A stretch of 64,000 bases of DNA. It comes from Candidatus Obscuribacter sp. Its GTDB lineage: Bacteria; Cyanobacteriota; Vampirovibrionia; Obscuribacterales; Obscuribacteraceae. The stretch lies in assembly GCA_016712465.1 (NCBI GenBank), contig JADJQZ010000001.1:4898001-4962000 (forward strand), read 5' to 3'. The position numbers and the translations under genes are program-made. Under the pieces are notes generated by a model that saw nothing but the letters and a program-made list of their open reading frames with translations, searched no databases and was not told where the DNA came from. Positions within the stretch are counted from its first letter, which is position 1. Every line of letters begins with the position of its first letter. Of the stretch, positions 43,704 to 51,810 are shown piece after piece.

Positions 43704-45128
43704 ATGCCCACAATAGCCACAGCTCCCGTTCTTTTGACGCCGGTTTCCGATGAAGACCTCGGCCAACTGGAAATTGCCCTCCCCAATGTCAGCGTCATTT
43801 CCTACGCCGGACCGGGCGGCACAGGCGGCTTGCCTGCATCACTTTCGCCAGTAGTAAAACGACTCAACACCAGGGTCAACTGGTTTGCACTAACAGATTT
43901 ACCTGAACAAGATTTCTCGCCCACCGGTTCGAGCGGATTCACCTTCCACAATCCCAATGTGCCCCAGTGGTTGATCAAAGCCCACCGTCGCTTCTGCCAA
44001 AATTACCTGGCGCCGCTTCTGCACGGTTTTCCAGAAAAGGCCGTCTTTGATCAGGAAGACTGGAAATCATTCAAACAACTGAATGAATCGATTGCCTCTC
44101 ACTGCCTGATCGCAAACTCCGAGAGCTACCCCAGCCTGTTCTGGTTGCACGACTACCAACTAGCTCTGGCTGCACCGATAATCGGTTCCGAAGCCGGCAT
44201 CATACTCTGTCAGTTCTGGCACGTCCCCTTCCCGGAAGCCTCCATAATCACTAGTTATCCTTGCGGTAAAGAACTGGTTGACGCGCTCCTGCTCAATCGC
44301 CTGGTTGGTTTCCACACCAAGAAATACGCCCAGAACTTTATAGACGCAGTTGAGCAGTTCTACCCGGAAGCAATCGTAGACCGAGAAGCAATGACAATTG
44401 TCCAGAAGGGCAAGACCTGTAGACTGGCTATCATGCCTCTGGGTATAGACGTACCGTACTGGCAAGACCTGGCCACAAAAGCCAGACCCAAAGCAGAAGC
44501 CCTCTCAATGCAGTTGGGGCTGGCTCATCAATTTATATTGGGAGTAGACCGGCTGGAGCCAAACAAAGGCATACTGGAGCGCTTGAACGGACTGACGGAA
44601 TTCCTCACCAACCATAAGGAATTCCACCAACGTTTCCACTACGTACAAATCGCCCAGGAAGTGAAAGAAGCAAGCCCGGAACTAATTGAATACAAAGAGG
44701 CAGTTGAGCGCAAAATAGAAAACATCAACGCCCAATTCAAACAAGACAACTGGTCCCCCATTGTTTACTTACGCGAAAATCTCAGCCAACAGGAATTAGC
44801 CGCCTGGTATCAGGCAGCAGCAGTGCTGAGTGTCAATTCCACGGCCGACGGACTCAATCTTATCGCCAAGGAATTCGTGGCCTCTCGCCTTGATGAGCAA
44901 GGTGCCCTGGTACTCTCCCAGAATGCCGGTGTAGCCAGTGAACTTGCCAGAGGGGCGCTTCTAGTCGATCCCCACAGCGCCGAAGCTGTCGGCCTGGCTT
45001 TCCATCAAGCCCTTTCCTTTGACAGCGAAGAGAAACGTCGGCGCATGATGTCCATGCGCCATGTAATCGGATGGAATCAGTTGCACAACTGGGCAGTGGG
45101 TTTCTTGCGCAAAGCCATTCTGGACTGA
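43704..45128 (+). CDS. Trehalose-6-phosphate synthase-like glucosyltransferase (GT20)
   Basis: 474 residues, typical of OtsA. Motifs: GGTGGLPASLSPVVK at the glucosyl-6-phosphate side, HDYQLALAAP, FWHVPFPEA (OtsA has an IPFP-like motif here), GVDRLEPNKGI, and the end-of-domain block GLNLIAKEFVASR with GALVLSQNAG. The enzyme transfers glucose from UDP-glucose to glucose 6-phosphate or, in relatives such as GgpS, to glycerol 3-phosphate. Which substrate is used cannot be decided here. No phosphatase gene (otsB) is nearby. A strong inverted repeat follows. Confidence 0.88.
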   Translation: MPTIATAPVLLTPVSDEDLGQLEIALPNVSVISYAGPGGTGGLPASLSPVVKRLNTRVNWFALTDLPEQDFSPTGSSGFTFHNPNVPQWLIKAHRRFCQNYLAPLLHGFPEKAVFDQEDWKSFKQLNESIASHCLIANSESYPSLFWLHDYQLALAAPIIGSEAGIILCQFWHVPFPEASIITSYPCGKELVDALLLNRLVGFHTKKYAQNFIDAVEQFYPEAIVDREAMTIVQKGKTCRLAIMPLGIDVPYWQDLATKARPKAEALSMQLGLAHQFILGVDRLEPNKGILERLNGLTEFLTNHKEFHQRFHYVQIAQEVKEASPELIEYKEAVERKIENINAQFKQDNWSPIVYLRENLSQQELAAWYQAAAVLSVNSTADGLNLIAKEFVASRLDEQGALVLSQNAGVASELARGALLVDPHSAEAVGLAFHQALSFDSEEKRRRMMSMRHVIGWNQLHNWAVGFLRKAILD

Positions 45129-45182
45129 AAAATAGTTTCACGACATTCTCACAGCACCTGCTCTAAATTTTGGTTGCTGCCA

Positions 45183-45212
45183 GAGCCCGGGATTTCTCCA
45201 AATCCCGGGCTC
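45183..45212 (+). terminator. Perfect 13-bp inverted repeat after the GT20 gene
   Basis: GAGCCCGGGATTT and its exact complement are separated by a four-base loop. The stem is very stable, but no T tract follows on either strand. It can end or protect the GT20 transcript, or be a REP-like element. Confidence 0.5.
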
Positions 45213-45349
45213 AAAACTATCCGTCCGTTTTACAAATCCTTCACACCTGAAAAGGTAAGCTCAGACCGTGGAAAGCAACCCCCTGACCACCTACCCCCTC
45301 AACACCTAGACAAAAGTTTCTTGCATCATATTCTTCAAGGTTTACCATC

Positions 45350-46093
45350 ATGGTCACATTTCACCCAGAGAGGCCTCACCAGACCGGTGAGCAAACCGAA
45401 GGTCATAACACACACAGCCCCCAGGACAGCCGCACCCTCTTAGTTCAAAACGCCTTTCAGCCCGGCAATACCCTTGATTTTTCGGTAAACAGCGCTGACG
45501 CCACAAGACGTCTGACGGACGGAGCCCAGGCCATCCTGCCGAACTTTGGTCTGGCTAAGGAAAGCGATAGGAATATGGCGGAGCCGGCTCTGGCTTTTGC
45601 GGGAGAGCGTGCGGATATCATGCAGGCCGCTTTCAGAGGCCACCGTTCCACCACCGCATTGGCCAGGGATTTTGAAGGGCAGAAACTCTGGGAGAAAACA
45701 CCTTACAAAAATATTGTCGATAACGGCGAGGCCGGTTGTGCGGCTTCACTGGGAGTCTTCCTGAAAGCAGCCGGCTACAGATTTGAGACATCCCCCCTGG
45801 CGGTCGGTCTGAAAAACAACCTTCGTGCAGCCGGCTGGCATCCTACATCGATGGATAACGCCACTGCCGGTGACGTGGTTTACGGCAATAAAATCGGCAG
45901 AGTGGCTTCCCAGGGCGGCGGTGCCGGGCACATAGCCGTCATAGTGGGCAGACGCGGCGACGGTGAAGTCATGGTGGCGGACAACAATGCCAAAGAAGGG
46001 GGCGTCTGGTCAATCCGCCCGCTGAAGGAGTCCTTTCCTCCTGAGAGATACAATTATGGCCGCCTACAATTTCTAAAGCCTCCGGGCCGCTAA
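45350..46093 (+). CDS. NlpC/P60- or CHAP-like cysteine peptidase (tentative)
   Basis: 247 residues with no signal peptide visible. The C-terminal ~120 have a Cys-His pattern: GCAASLGVFLKAAGYRFE (Cys at the start of a helix) and AGHIAVIVGRRGDGEVMVADN (His on a strand, followed by a polar residue). That is the order of NlpC/P60 and CHAP amidases that cleave peptidoglycan. The first ~100 residues are low-complexity and Gln/Gly/Thr-rich. The match is by motif and not certain. Absence of signal peptide may mean export by another path. Confidence 0.6.
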   Translation: MVTFHPERPHQTGEQTEGHNTHSPQDSRTLLVQNAFQPGNTLDFSVNSADATRRLTDGAQAILPNFGLAKESDRNMAEPALAFAGERADIMQAAFRGHRSTTALARDFEGQKLWEKTPYKNIVDNGEAGCAASLGVFLKAAGYRFETSPLAVGLKNNLRAAGWHPTSMDNATAGDVVYGNKIGRVASQGGGAGHIAVIVGRRGDGEVMVADNNAKEGGVWSIRPLKESFPPERYNYGRLQFLKPPGR

Positions 46094-46288
46094 TTTGCAA
46101 AAGCAGCCAAATTCTGCTTCGGTATAGCGAAAACAAGCCTCGACCTGCAAGAAGGAGAGGCTGGAGATTCGGTAAATTTCGATGGGCGGACCCATATGAA
46201 GTAGACTATGTGATGTTCGCCGGGGCCGGACCGGTCCAGGCGCCGTAATGAGAGCCACTTTGAAAACCGGAATAAGACAAACCGAAAC

Positions 46289-47758
46289 TTGCCGCACCAA
46301 CTGTTGAAACAACTGTTAGCCCCCAAGGTTTTGCACAAGAGCCTGCTGCTTGTGCTGGTGCCGCTTCTCATTCAAACTCTCTTCTTTTTTGAACTGGGCG
46401 GCGTGGTCTCCAAGGCCGAACAAATGGCCCTGGCCGAGAGAAAACAGAGCACCGTCGTAGAGCAAGTGAATTGGCTCATCGCCATTTTCATGAGCACCAC
46501 ATCTAATCTGGGCACCTACATAATCACCGGCCATAAGCCCTACGCCCAGGAAGGAAAGCTGGCACTGGCCAAGCTTCGCAGCCAATTTGACGAACTCGAG
46601 AATCTGCTGGCCGATAGCCCGACGCAGCTAGGGCACGTCAAACAAATGCGGGGGATTATCGAAGTACAACTGAAGGAATTACAGGCGCTGGAGCCGACGG
46701 AAGAACGAAATAGCTTCACCTATCTGTGGAGCCATATGAAAGAGTTCCGTGAGACCATGCAGGAGATAGGCGTGCGCACTGGTCTTCTCATGCGCATGAT
46801 CTCCGCAGAGAAAGACCAGCTTGCCCAGATGCGCAAGGAAGAAGTGGCGGCCAGGCAATCGGTAAAAGATCAGATTCTCACCGGCATGATAGTGAACTTT
46901 ATGCTTGTGGCGGTGATGCTCATCTGGTTCATAAACAACATCACCGGCCGCCTTTCCGTGCTTGTGGAAAATGCCAGAAAAATTCCTACCGGTCAAGCCC
47001 TGGAGCGGCAGGTGAAGGGTAACGACGAACTGGCCTACCTGGATGAAGTGCTGCATAATGCCGCAGCCGAACTAAAGAGGGCCAACGAACATCGGCAATC
47101 CCTCATGGAAATGGTGGCGCACGATCTGCGCTCTCCCCTCATGAGCTGTCAGGTCTCCATGCAAATTCTGGCCAGCGACAAGATGCCGGAACTGCCGCCC
47201 ATAGCTGTCAGACAAATCAACTCTGTCCAGACCAATATCAAGCGAGTAGTGGAGATGGTCAACGACCTTTTGACCATGGATAAGCTGGAAGCCGGTCAAC
47301 TGGAACTTGATGTTGAGACAGTGCAGGTACCTCAGCTTGCGCAAGAAGCCATGGACAGCGTGGCCGCTCTAGCCAGAGAGAAACGTGTGACCATCAAGAA
47401 CAACTGCACTCCGCTGGCTGTTGAGGGAGACCCTAAGCGGCTTTTGCAAGTACTGGTCAACTACTTGTCCAATGCCATAAAATTTTCTCCGCCCGATTCA
47501 CTCGTCACTGTTTACTGCGGTAAAGAAAAATCGATGGTGGCAATTTTTGTAGAAGATCAGGGTCCGGGCCTTGAGCCGGAAGATCAGGAACATATCTTCG
47601 AAAAGTTCTATCAGGCATCAGACAAAGAAAACAGCAAGGGCTTTGGACTCGGTCTGGCCATTTGCAAACTTCTGACGGAGGCCCATGGCGGCTCGGTAGG
47701 AGTCGAAAGCATACGAGGTAAAGGCAGCCGCTTCTGGCTGGCTGTGCCGTCAGCCTAG
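46289..47758 (+). CDS. Sensor histidine kinase with HAMP domain
   Basis: 489 residues from a TTG; no strong ribosome-binding site is seen, so the start is tentative. First helix at about 16-36, a periplasmic helical sensor region to ~185, a second helix at about 195-212, a HAMP linker (ENARKIPTGQALERQVKGNDEL), then the dimerisation and phospho-acceptor helix with EMVAHDLRSPLMS (His at ~277). The catalytic part has the N box in VNYLSNAIKFSP, the G1 box in VEDQGPGLE and the G2 box in GFGLGLAICKLL. All motifs needed for kinase activity are intact. No response regulator is adjacent, so it is an orphan. Confidence 0.92.
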   Translation: MPHQLLKQLLAPKVLHKSLLLVLVPLLIQTLFFFELGGVVSKAEQMALAERKQSTVVEQVNWLIAIFMSTTSNLGTYIITGHKPYAQEGKLALAKLRSQFDELENLLADSPTQLGHVKQMRGIIEVQLKELQALEPTEERNSFTYLWSHMKEFRETMQEIGVRTGLLMRMISAEKDQLAQMRKEEVAARQSVKDQILTGMIVNFMLVAVMLIWFINNITGRLSVLVENARKIPTGQALERQVKGNDELAYLDEVLHNAAAELKRANEHRQSLMEMVAHDLRSPLMSCQVSMQILASDKMPELPPIAVRQINSVQTNIKRVVEMVNDLLTMDKLEAGQLELDVETVQVPQLAQEAMDSVAALAREKRVTIKNNCTPLAVEGDPKRLLQVLVNYLSNAIKFSPPDSLVTVYCGKEKSMVAIFVEDQGPGLEPEDQEHIFEKFYQASDKENSKGFGLGLAICKLLTEAHGGSVGVESIRGKGSRFWLAVPSA

Positions 47759-47831
47759 GAAAAACTGCGCTGCAAATTGGGCTGCTAGAATAAACCTGAA
47801 GCCGGCTTCCAATTCAAATGGAGTGAAGTCT

Positions 47832-48782
47832 ATGACAAGTAAATGTCCTTTTGTCGTCTGCCTGACGGCACTTTCGCTGGCTATTGCGCTCAGCATCCAG
47901 ACAGCAGCGGCCCAGGGACTGAGGGGCAGATTACGAGACCGAGTCAATAATGCCGGCGGCAGTAGCACTCCGGTAGAGTCCACACAAAATCAAACCAGCA
48001 TCCCCCAGGTCTCGGTGGTAACGCTCCAGACCAGGCCGGGGCCGGGCGGCTCGCAAATGGTAGTAACCCCCAAAGGTCTTGTGCTTCCCTTGCCGGGTGC
48101 CGGAGTGAACGGCTCAACCGTACAAATTTATATAGGTGCCCAGGGCGGTTACTGGTATGTGGATAAAAACAATGAGACGGTTGACCTCACCAGTATCATC
48201 AATGCCATGCAAAGTGCTCAACAAACGGAAAATGTTCCGCAGTACGCACCGCAACCGGAAGTGACGAATAACTACAATCAAGCGCCCCAGACTGCAACCG
48301 GAGCCGCTGCCGCCGGGCTCGGAGCCATGGCCGGTTCCATGCTCGGGGCAGCCATGACGAATTCCTACTACAACAACGTCCCCTACGGGACTCCCATTCA
48401 CTACCCGGTGGGCGGTTACCCCTACTACCACAGAGGCGGCAAGCCGGTTTACATCAATAACTCCACCAAGACGGCTAATGTCACCCAGGTCAACAACCAA
48501 ATTTATAACCAGCACGCCACAAACCTGCAACAACAGCAAGCCTGGTATCAAAAGCAAAAGACAACCAATTCGGCTCAATGGAAAACCTGGCAGCAAAAGA
48601 AGGGCACGGCCAATCCATTTCTCTCTTCAGCAAACGGCAGAACGCCTGCTGCCGCAGCCAGTGGTAGAACCGCAAACGCTAATCGAGCGGCGTCCGCTGG
48701 CAATCGAGCCGCTGGCGCTAGTAGAACGGCAGCCGGGGGCAGAACCGGCGGATCTAGAGGCGGTGGTAGAGGAAGACACTGA
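47832..48782 (+). CDS. Secreted low-complexity protein
   Basis: 316 residues. The ATG at 47832 has GGAGTGA at five bases, better than the GTG nine bases before. A signal peptide (CLTALSLAIALSIQTAAAQG) precedes a short beta-like domain (QMVVTPKGLVLPLPG ... VQIYIGAQGGYWYVDKNN). The rest is Asn/Gln/Ala/Tyr-rich with a Gly-Ala hydrophobic patch (AAAGLGAMAGSMLGAAM) and a long Arg/Ala/Gly-rich tail ending GGSRGGGRGRH. No family recognised. It is followed at 65 bp by the leucine-rich-repeat gene. Confidence 0.7.
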   Translation: MTSKCPFVVCLTALSLAIALSIQTAAAQGLRGRLRDRVNNAGGSSTPVESTQNQTSIPQVSVVTLQTRPGPGGSQMVVTPKGLVLPLPGAGVNGSTVQIYIGAQGGYWYVDKNNETVDLTSIINAMQSAQQTENVPQYAPQPEVTNNYNQAPQTATGAAAAGLGAMAGSMLGAAMTNSYYNNVPYGTPIHYPVGGYPYYHRGGKPVYINNSTKTANVTQVNNQIYNQHATNLQQQQAWYQKQKTTNSAQWKTWQQKKGTANPFLSSANGRTPAAAASGRTANANRAASAGNRAAGASRTAAGGRTGGSRGGGRGRH

Positions 48783-48847
48783 AAACACGCACCAGGCGAT
48801 ATGCACCACATTCAGTAGCACCCTTGCATTTCTGCAGGAGTAAACTT

Positions 48848-49789
48848 GTGAAGCCAGCACCACTAGTTCTCAGTCTCATCATACTTGCCGGTCCGGCCCT
48901 GGCTCAGGCGCCGCAGAAAGCGCTTAAGTTCCCGGCCGACAATAGCGTCGGCGAGATTTTCCGTGTTACCGACATAAAAGCCTCACGGGGCAAGTACTAC
49001 AGCCATAAATACCAGGGTCGAGCCATGGGACTAGTGGGTATAAGTCCTGATTGGAAGCTCTCGATTCGTTTTAATCCCACCATCATCAAATACGTGCAAG
49101 TGCTTAAGACCATGCCGGTTGAAAACGTCTACTCCATGGGTTTCGATTATGCCAATGTGAAAGACGAACATGCAGCCGACATTCTGCGCTTCCGGCAGTT
49201 GCGAGAGCTGGACATCGCCAATACCGAGCTTTCCGATAGCGGCGTTGCCAAATTTGCCGCACTCGAGAAACTGGTTTACCTGGATGCTTCTCACACGGAA
49301 GTGAGAGGGGCTTGCCTGTTCAGCCTGGCCGGATCAAAGAGTTTGAGCAGCATAGATCTGGGTTTTAATGACATCGAAGGAAAAAATCTAAACGCCCTTA
49401 AAGATCTGAAGACCCTGAAGTATCTCAATCTAAGCAAGTGCCATTTGCGCAGCGACGACCTGGCATACCTGGCCGGCTGCAAAAATCTGGAATATCTGGA
49501 CCTGAAAGAGAATCACCTGGTCGGCGACAAGGGCATGGCTGCATTAGCCAAACTCAAGAAGCTCAGGTACATTGATCTGAGAAACACTAATGTCAGTGCC
49601 TCTGGCGTTCTTGCCTTGAAAAACCTGCCCCTGGAAACCATCAGAATCGAGTCAAAGTCGCTCAAGGAAGGACAACTGGCACAACTAAAGAGTGCCCTAC
49701 CTAAGACTAAGTTTCAAATCGGCAACAAGATGAAGAGCAAACTGGGCATCTTCAAAGACGTTACCGGCATTGATGTGCAATTGCCGTAG
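48848..49789 (+). CDS. Secreted leucine-rich-repeat protein
   Basis: 313 residues from a GTG nine bases after AGGAG. Signal peptide ends ILAGPALAQAP. Six or more LRR units follow, such as LRELDIANTELSDSGVAKFA, LKYLNLSKCHLRSDDLAYLA and LEYLDLKENHLVGDKGMAAL. They follow the x-LxxLxLxxNxL pattern with a KGMAALAKLKKL-type variant close to the ribonuclease-inhibitor or bacterial type. LRRs bind proteins; this one should be in the periplasm or outside. It ends three bases from nuoK, convergent. Confidence 0.85.
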   Translation: MKPAPLVLSLIILAGPALAQAPQKALKFPADNSVGEIFRVTDIKASRGKYYSHKYQGRAMGLVGISPDWKLSIRFNPTIIKYVQVLKTMPVENVYSMGFDYANVKDEHAADILRFRQLRELDIANTELSDSGVAKFAALEKLVYLDASHTEVRGACLFSLAGSKSLSSIDLGFNDIEGKNLNALKDLKTLKYLNLSKCHLRSDDLAYLAGCKNLEYLDLKENHLVGDKGMAALAKLKKLRYIDLRNTNVSASGVLALKNLPLETIRIESKSLKEGQLAQLKSALPKTKFQIGNKMKSKLGIFKDVTGIDVQLP

Positions 49790-49792
49790 AGC

Positions 49793-50362
49793 CTACCACT
49801 TGAGCAGGTTGAAGCGATCCATGTCGACAGTGGAAGTGTTGCGATAAAGCGACAACACGATAGCCAGACCTACTGCCGCCTCAGCTGCTGCCACAGTCAA
49901 AATGAAGATGGCAAAGAGCTGGCCCTTAAGTTGACCAGGATCAACATATTTGGAAAAAGCGATCAAGTTGATGTTGACGGCGTTGAGCATCAGTTCGATG
50001 GACATCAGAACACGGACGGCATTGCGCTGCCTGCACATGCCGTAAACGCCCATGGCAAAAAGAAGAGCGGCGAGAATCAGATAGCGGAGCAGCGGAGCCT
50101 GATAAAAAGTGAGCATTATGAAGCAGGAAAGCAAGGTAGCCGCTACGATCACAGGCTTGTTGCCGCCCACGGAGCGAAAGGCCCAGCCCAGTCCGCCCAG
50201 GATGACGCAGAACCAGAAATCATAGTGATGGGTTAGCACTTTATCCACACCGATACCGGCATAGGTGCCGACCAGAGCGGCACTGAGGGCCACAAAAAAC
50301 ACAGCCAGCTTGGCTGACCCTTCTTTCTCACGCTTCAGAACTAGTTGGTTGGGTGCGTTCAT
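49793..50362 (-). CDS. nuoK: NADH-quinone oxidoreductase subunit K with N-terminal extension
   Basis: 189 residues against about 100 for the family. The canonical protein starts near residue 91 (LLRYLILAALLFAMGVYGM) and includes SIELMLNAVNINLIAF with the conserved membrane Glu. Residues 1-88 hold two or three additional helices (about 18-37, 48-62, 70-88). The extended ATG has GAGGT five bases before it and is two bases after the nuoJ stop, whereas an internal ATG at 50116 has no ribosome site, so the extension is probably real. It could be an AtpI-like membrane tail or a complex I accessory, which is inference. This gene ends the cluster. Confidence 0.9.
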   Translation of the reverse strand: MNAPNQLVLKREKEGSAKLAVFFVALSAALVGTYAGIGVDKVLTHHYDFWFCVILGGLGWAFRSVGGNKPVIVAATLLSCFIMLTFYQAPLLRYLILAALLFAMGVYGMCRQRNAVRVLMSIELMLNAVNINLIAFSKYVDPGQLKGQLFAIFILTVAAAEAAVGLAIVLSLYRNTSTVDMDRFNLLKW

Positions 50363-50364
50363 GT

Positions 50365-50988
50365 CTACCTCGAAAGCGCCAAGTTTTCCTCGGCTTTTTG
50401 GTCTTCAGAAGATGTGGGCTCGACTTCTTTTTTCTCGTTTTTAGCAAGCATGATAGCTCCCATCAAGGCAGCGAGAAGCAGCACGGAAGCAAATTCAAAA
50501 GGAATGGCATAAGTAGTGGTCAGTTGCTCACCAAGCACCTTTACGACATCCTGCGCCACCGGCTCGGTAGAGACAGGCCACCGTTTCTCACCAGTCAAAG
50601 CCACATATATGGTGGAGAAAATGATCACCGAAACCCAGAGTGGAAAGCCCTGTTTCACAGACAGGAAGAACTGGGCCGGACCGGCCATACGTTCTGCTTT
50701 CTCAACTATGGTGTCGTCTTCCATGCGGGGATTGGTCAACATGAGCGCGATAACAATAACGAGGGTGATAGCCACCGCGTAAATCATCACCTGGACAAGG
50801 GCCAGGAATTGCGCCGACAGGAGCAGGAATAGCGCGGCGATGGAACCGAACACACCAATTAGAATAAAACCGCTGCGGATCACAACACGATCCACGAGCA
50901 CGCCTACCGCCAGTACAACGGCCATAGTGGCGAACAAATAAAAGAGCCACGTCTCTACTATGGGTGCTGCTAACAAACTGCCAAGCAT
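50365..50988 (-). CDS. nuoJ: NADH-quinone oxidoreductase subunit J
   Basis: 207 residues with five hydrophobic helices. LALVQVMIYAVAITLVIVIALML is the conserved NuoJ core that lies near the quinone-side proton path. The C-terminal ~50 residues are Glu/Lys-rich and lie in the cytoplasm. It is part of the membrane arm of complex I, between nuoI and nuoK; the nuoK start is two bases after its stop. Confidence 0.93.
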   Translation of the reverse strand: MLGSLLAAPIVETWLFYLFATMAVVLAVGVLVDRVVIRSGFILIGVFGSIAALFLLLSAQFLALVQVMIYAVAITLVIVIALMLTNPRMEDDTIVEKAERMAGPAQFFLSVKQGFPLWVSVIIFSTIYVALTGEKRWPVSTEPVAQDVVKVLGEQLTTTYAIPFEFASVLLLAALMGAIMLAKNEKKEVEPTSSEDQKAEENLALSR

Positions 50989-51033
50989 TTTCTTCCTCTG
51001 TCCTTTTCCTTACGGTCTAGCGTTCAGACTGAA

Positions 51034-51810
51034 TCAGTCTTTCTTTTCTTCAGGCTTTTCTTCGGGCTTCACTTCCGATTTAGCTTCCTCTTTGGCCGGA
51101 GCCGCATCAGCTTTAGGGGTCTCTTCCTTGGGAGCGTCAGCTTTAGGAGCGTCCGCTTTTGGAGCTTCTGCCTTGGGGGCTTCTGCTTTTGCAGCGTCAG
51201 CTTTAGGTGCGTCCGCTTTTGCCTCTTCCGCCTTGGGAGCGGCTGCGGGAGCGGGAGCAGCAGCAGCGGCCGCCGCGGGGGCAGCCGGCTTGGCAGCAGC
51301 GGGAGCCGCAGCTTTAGCCGGTTTGGGCTTGGGCAGAGGCATTTCCTTCTTCTCGAAATAGAAGGCCGACTCGTCTTGACTGAGAGTCAGTTTTTTCAAA
51401 TCGTAGATGAGGGCTTCGCGGGAATACTCGGACAACTCAAAGTCGTTGGTGTTGATGATGCAATAGGTGGGACAAACTTCCGTGCAAAGTCCGCAGAACA
51501 TACAAAGACCGTGGTCGATACGGAAATCGATAAGCTCAAGCTTGCCGGTCTCAGCACTCTTGGCGGAAGTGATTTCAATACACTTGTCCGGGCAAACACG
51601 CTCGCACTGACGGCAGGAAATACAGAGGTGATCGCCGGTTTCGGGGTTGACCGTGAGGGCCAGACGACCGCGGAAGTGTGTAGCAATAGCCGGCACAATC
51701 TGCGGATATTCCTTGGTGATCGGCTCCTTGAAGGAGTGGCCGAATACCGTAGACAGACCGCGTCTGACCTGGTTCAAACCGCTAAAAGCTCTAGCCAATA
51801 AATTAGCCAT
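51034..51810 (-). CDS. nuoI: NADH-quinone oxidoreductase subunit I with a long Lys/Ala/Pro tail
   Basis: 258 residues, where the family is ~160. The first ~165 are a complete NuoI with two ferredoxin motifs, CISCRQCERVCP and CMFCGLCTEVCP, which hold the N6a/N6b clusters at the matrix-arm base. The last ~90 residues are a highly repetitive Ala/Pro/Lys/Glu sequence (KADAPKADAAKAEAPKAEAP is typical). Its start overlaps the nuoH stop by eight bases. The tail is probably disordered and exposed on the cytoplasmic face. Whether it docks a partner or just extends the subunit is not known. Confidence 0.93.
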   Translation of the reverse strand: MANLLARAFSGLNQVRRGLSTVFGHSFKEPITKEYPQIVPAIATHFRGRLALTVNPETGDHLCISCRQCERVCPDKCIEITSAKSAETGKLELIDFRIDHGLCMFCGLCTEVCPTYCIINTNDFELSEYSREALIYDLKKLTLSQDESAFYFEKKEMPLPKPKPAKAAAPAAAKPAAPAAAAAAAPAPAAAPKAEEAKADAPKADAAKAEAPKAEAPKADAPKADAPKEETPKADAAPAKEEAKSEVKPEEKPEEKKD

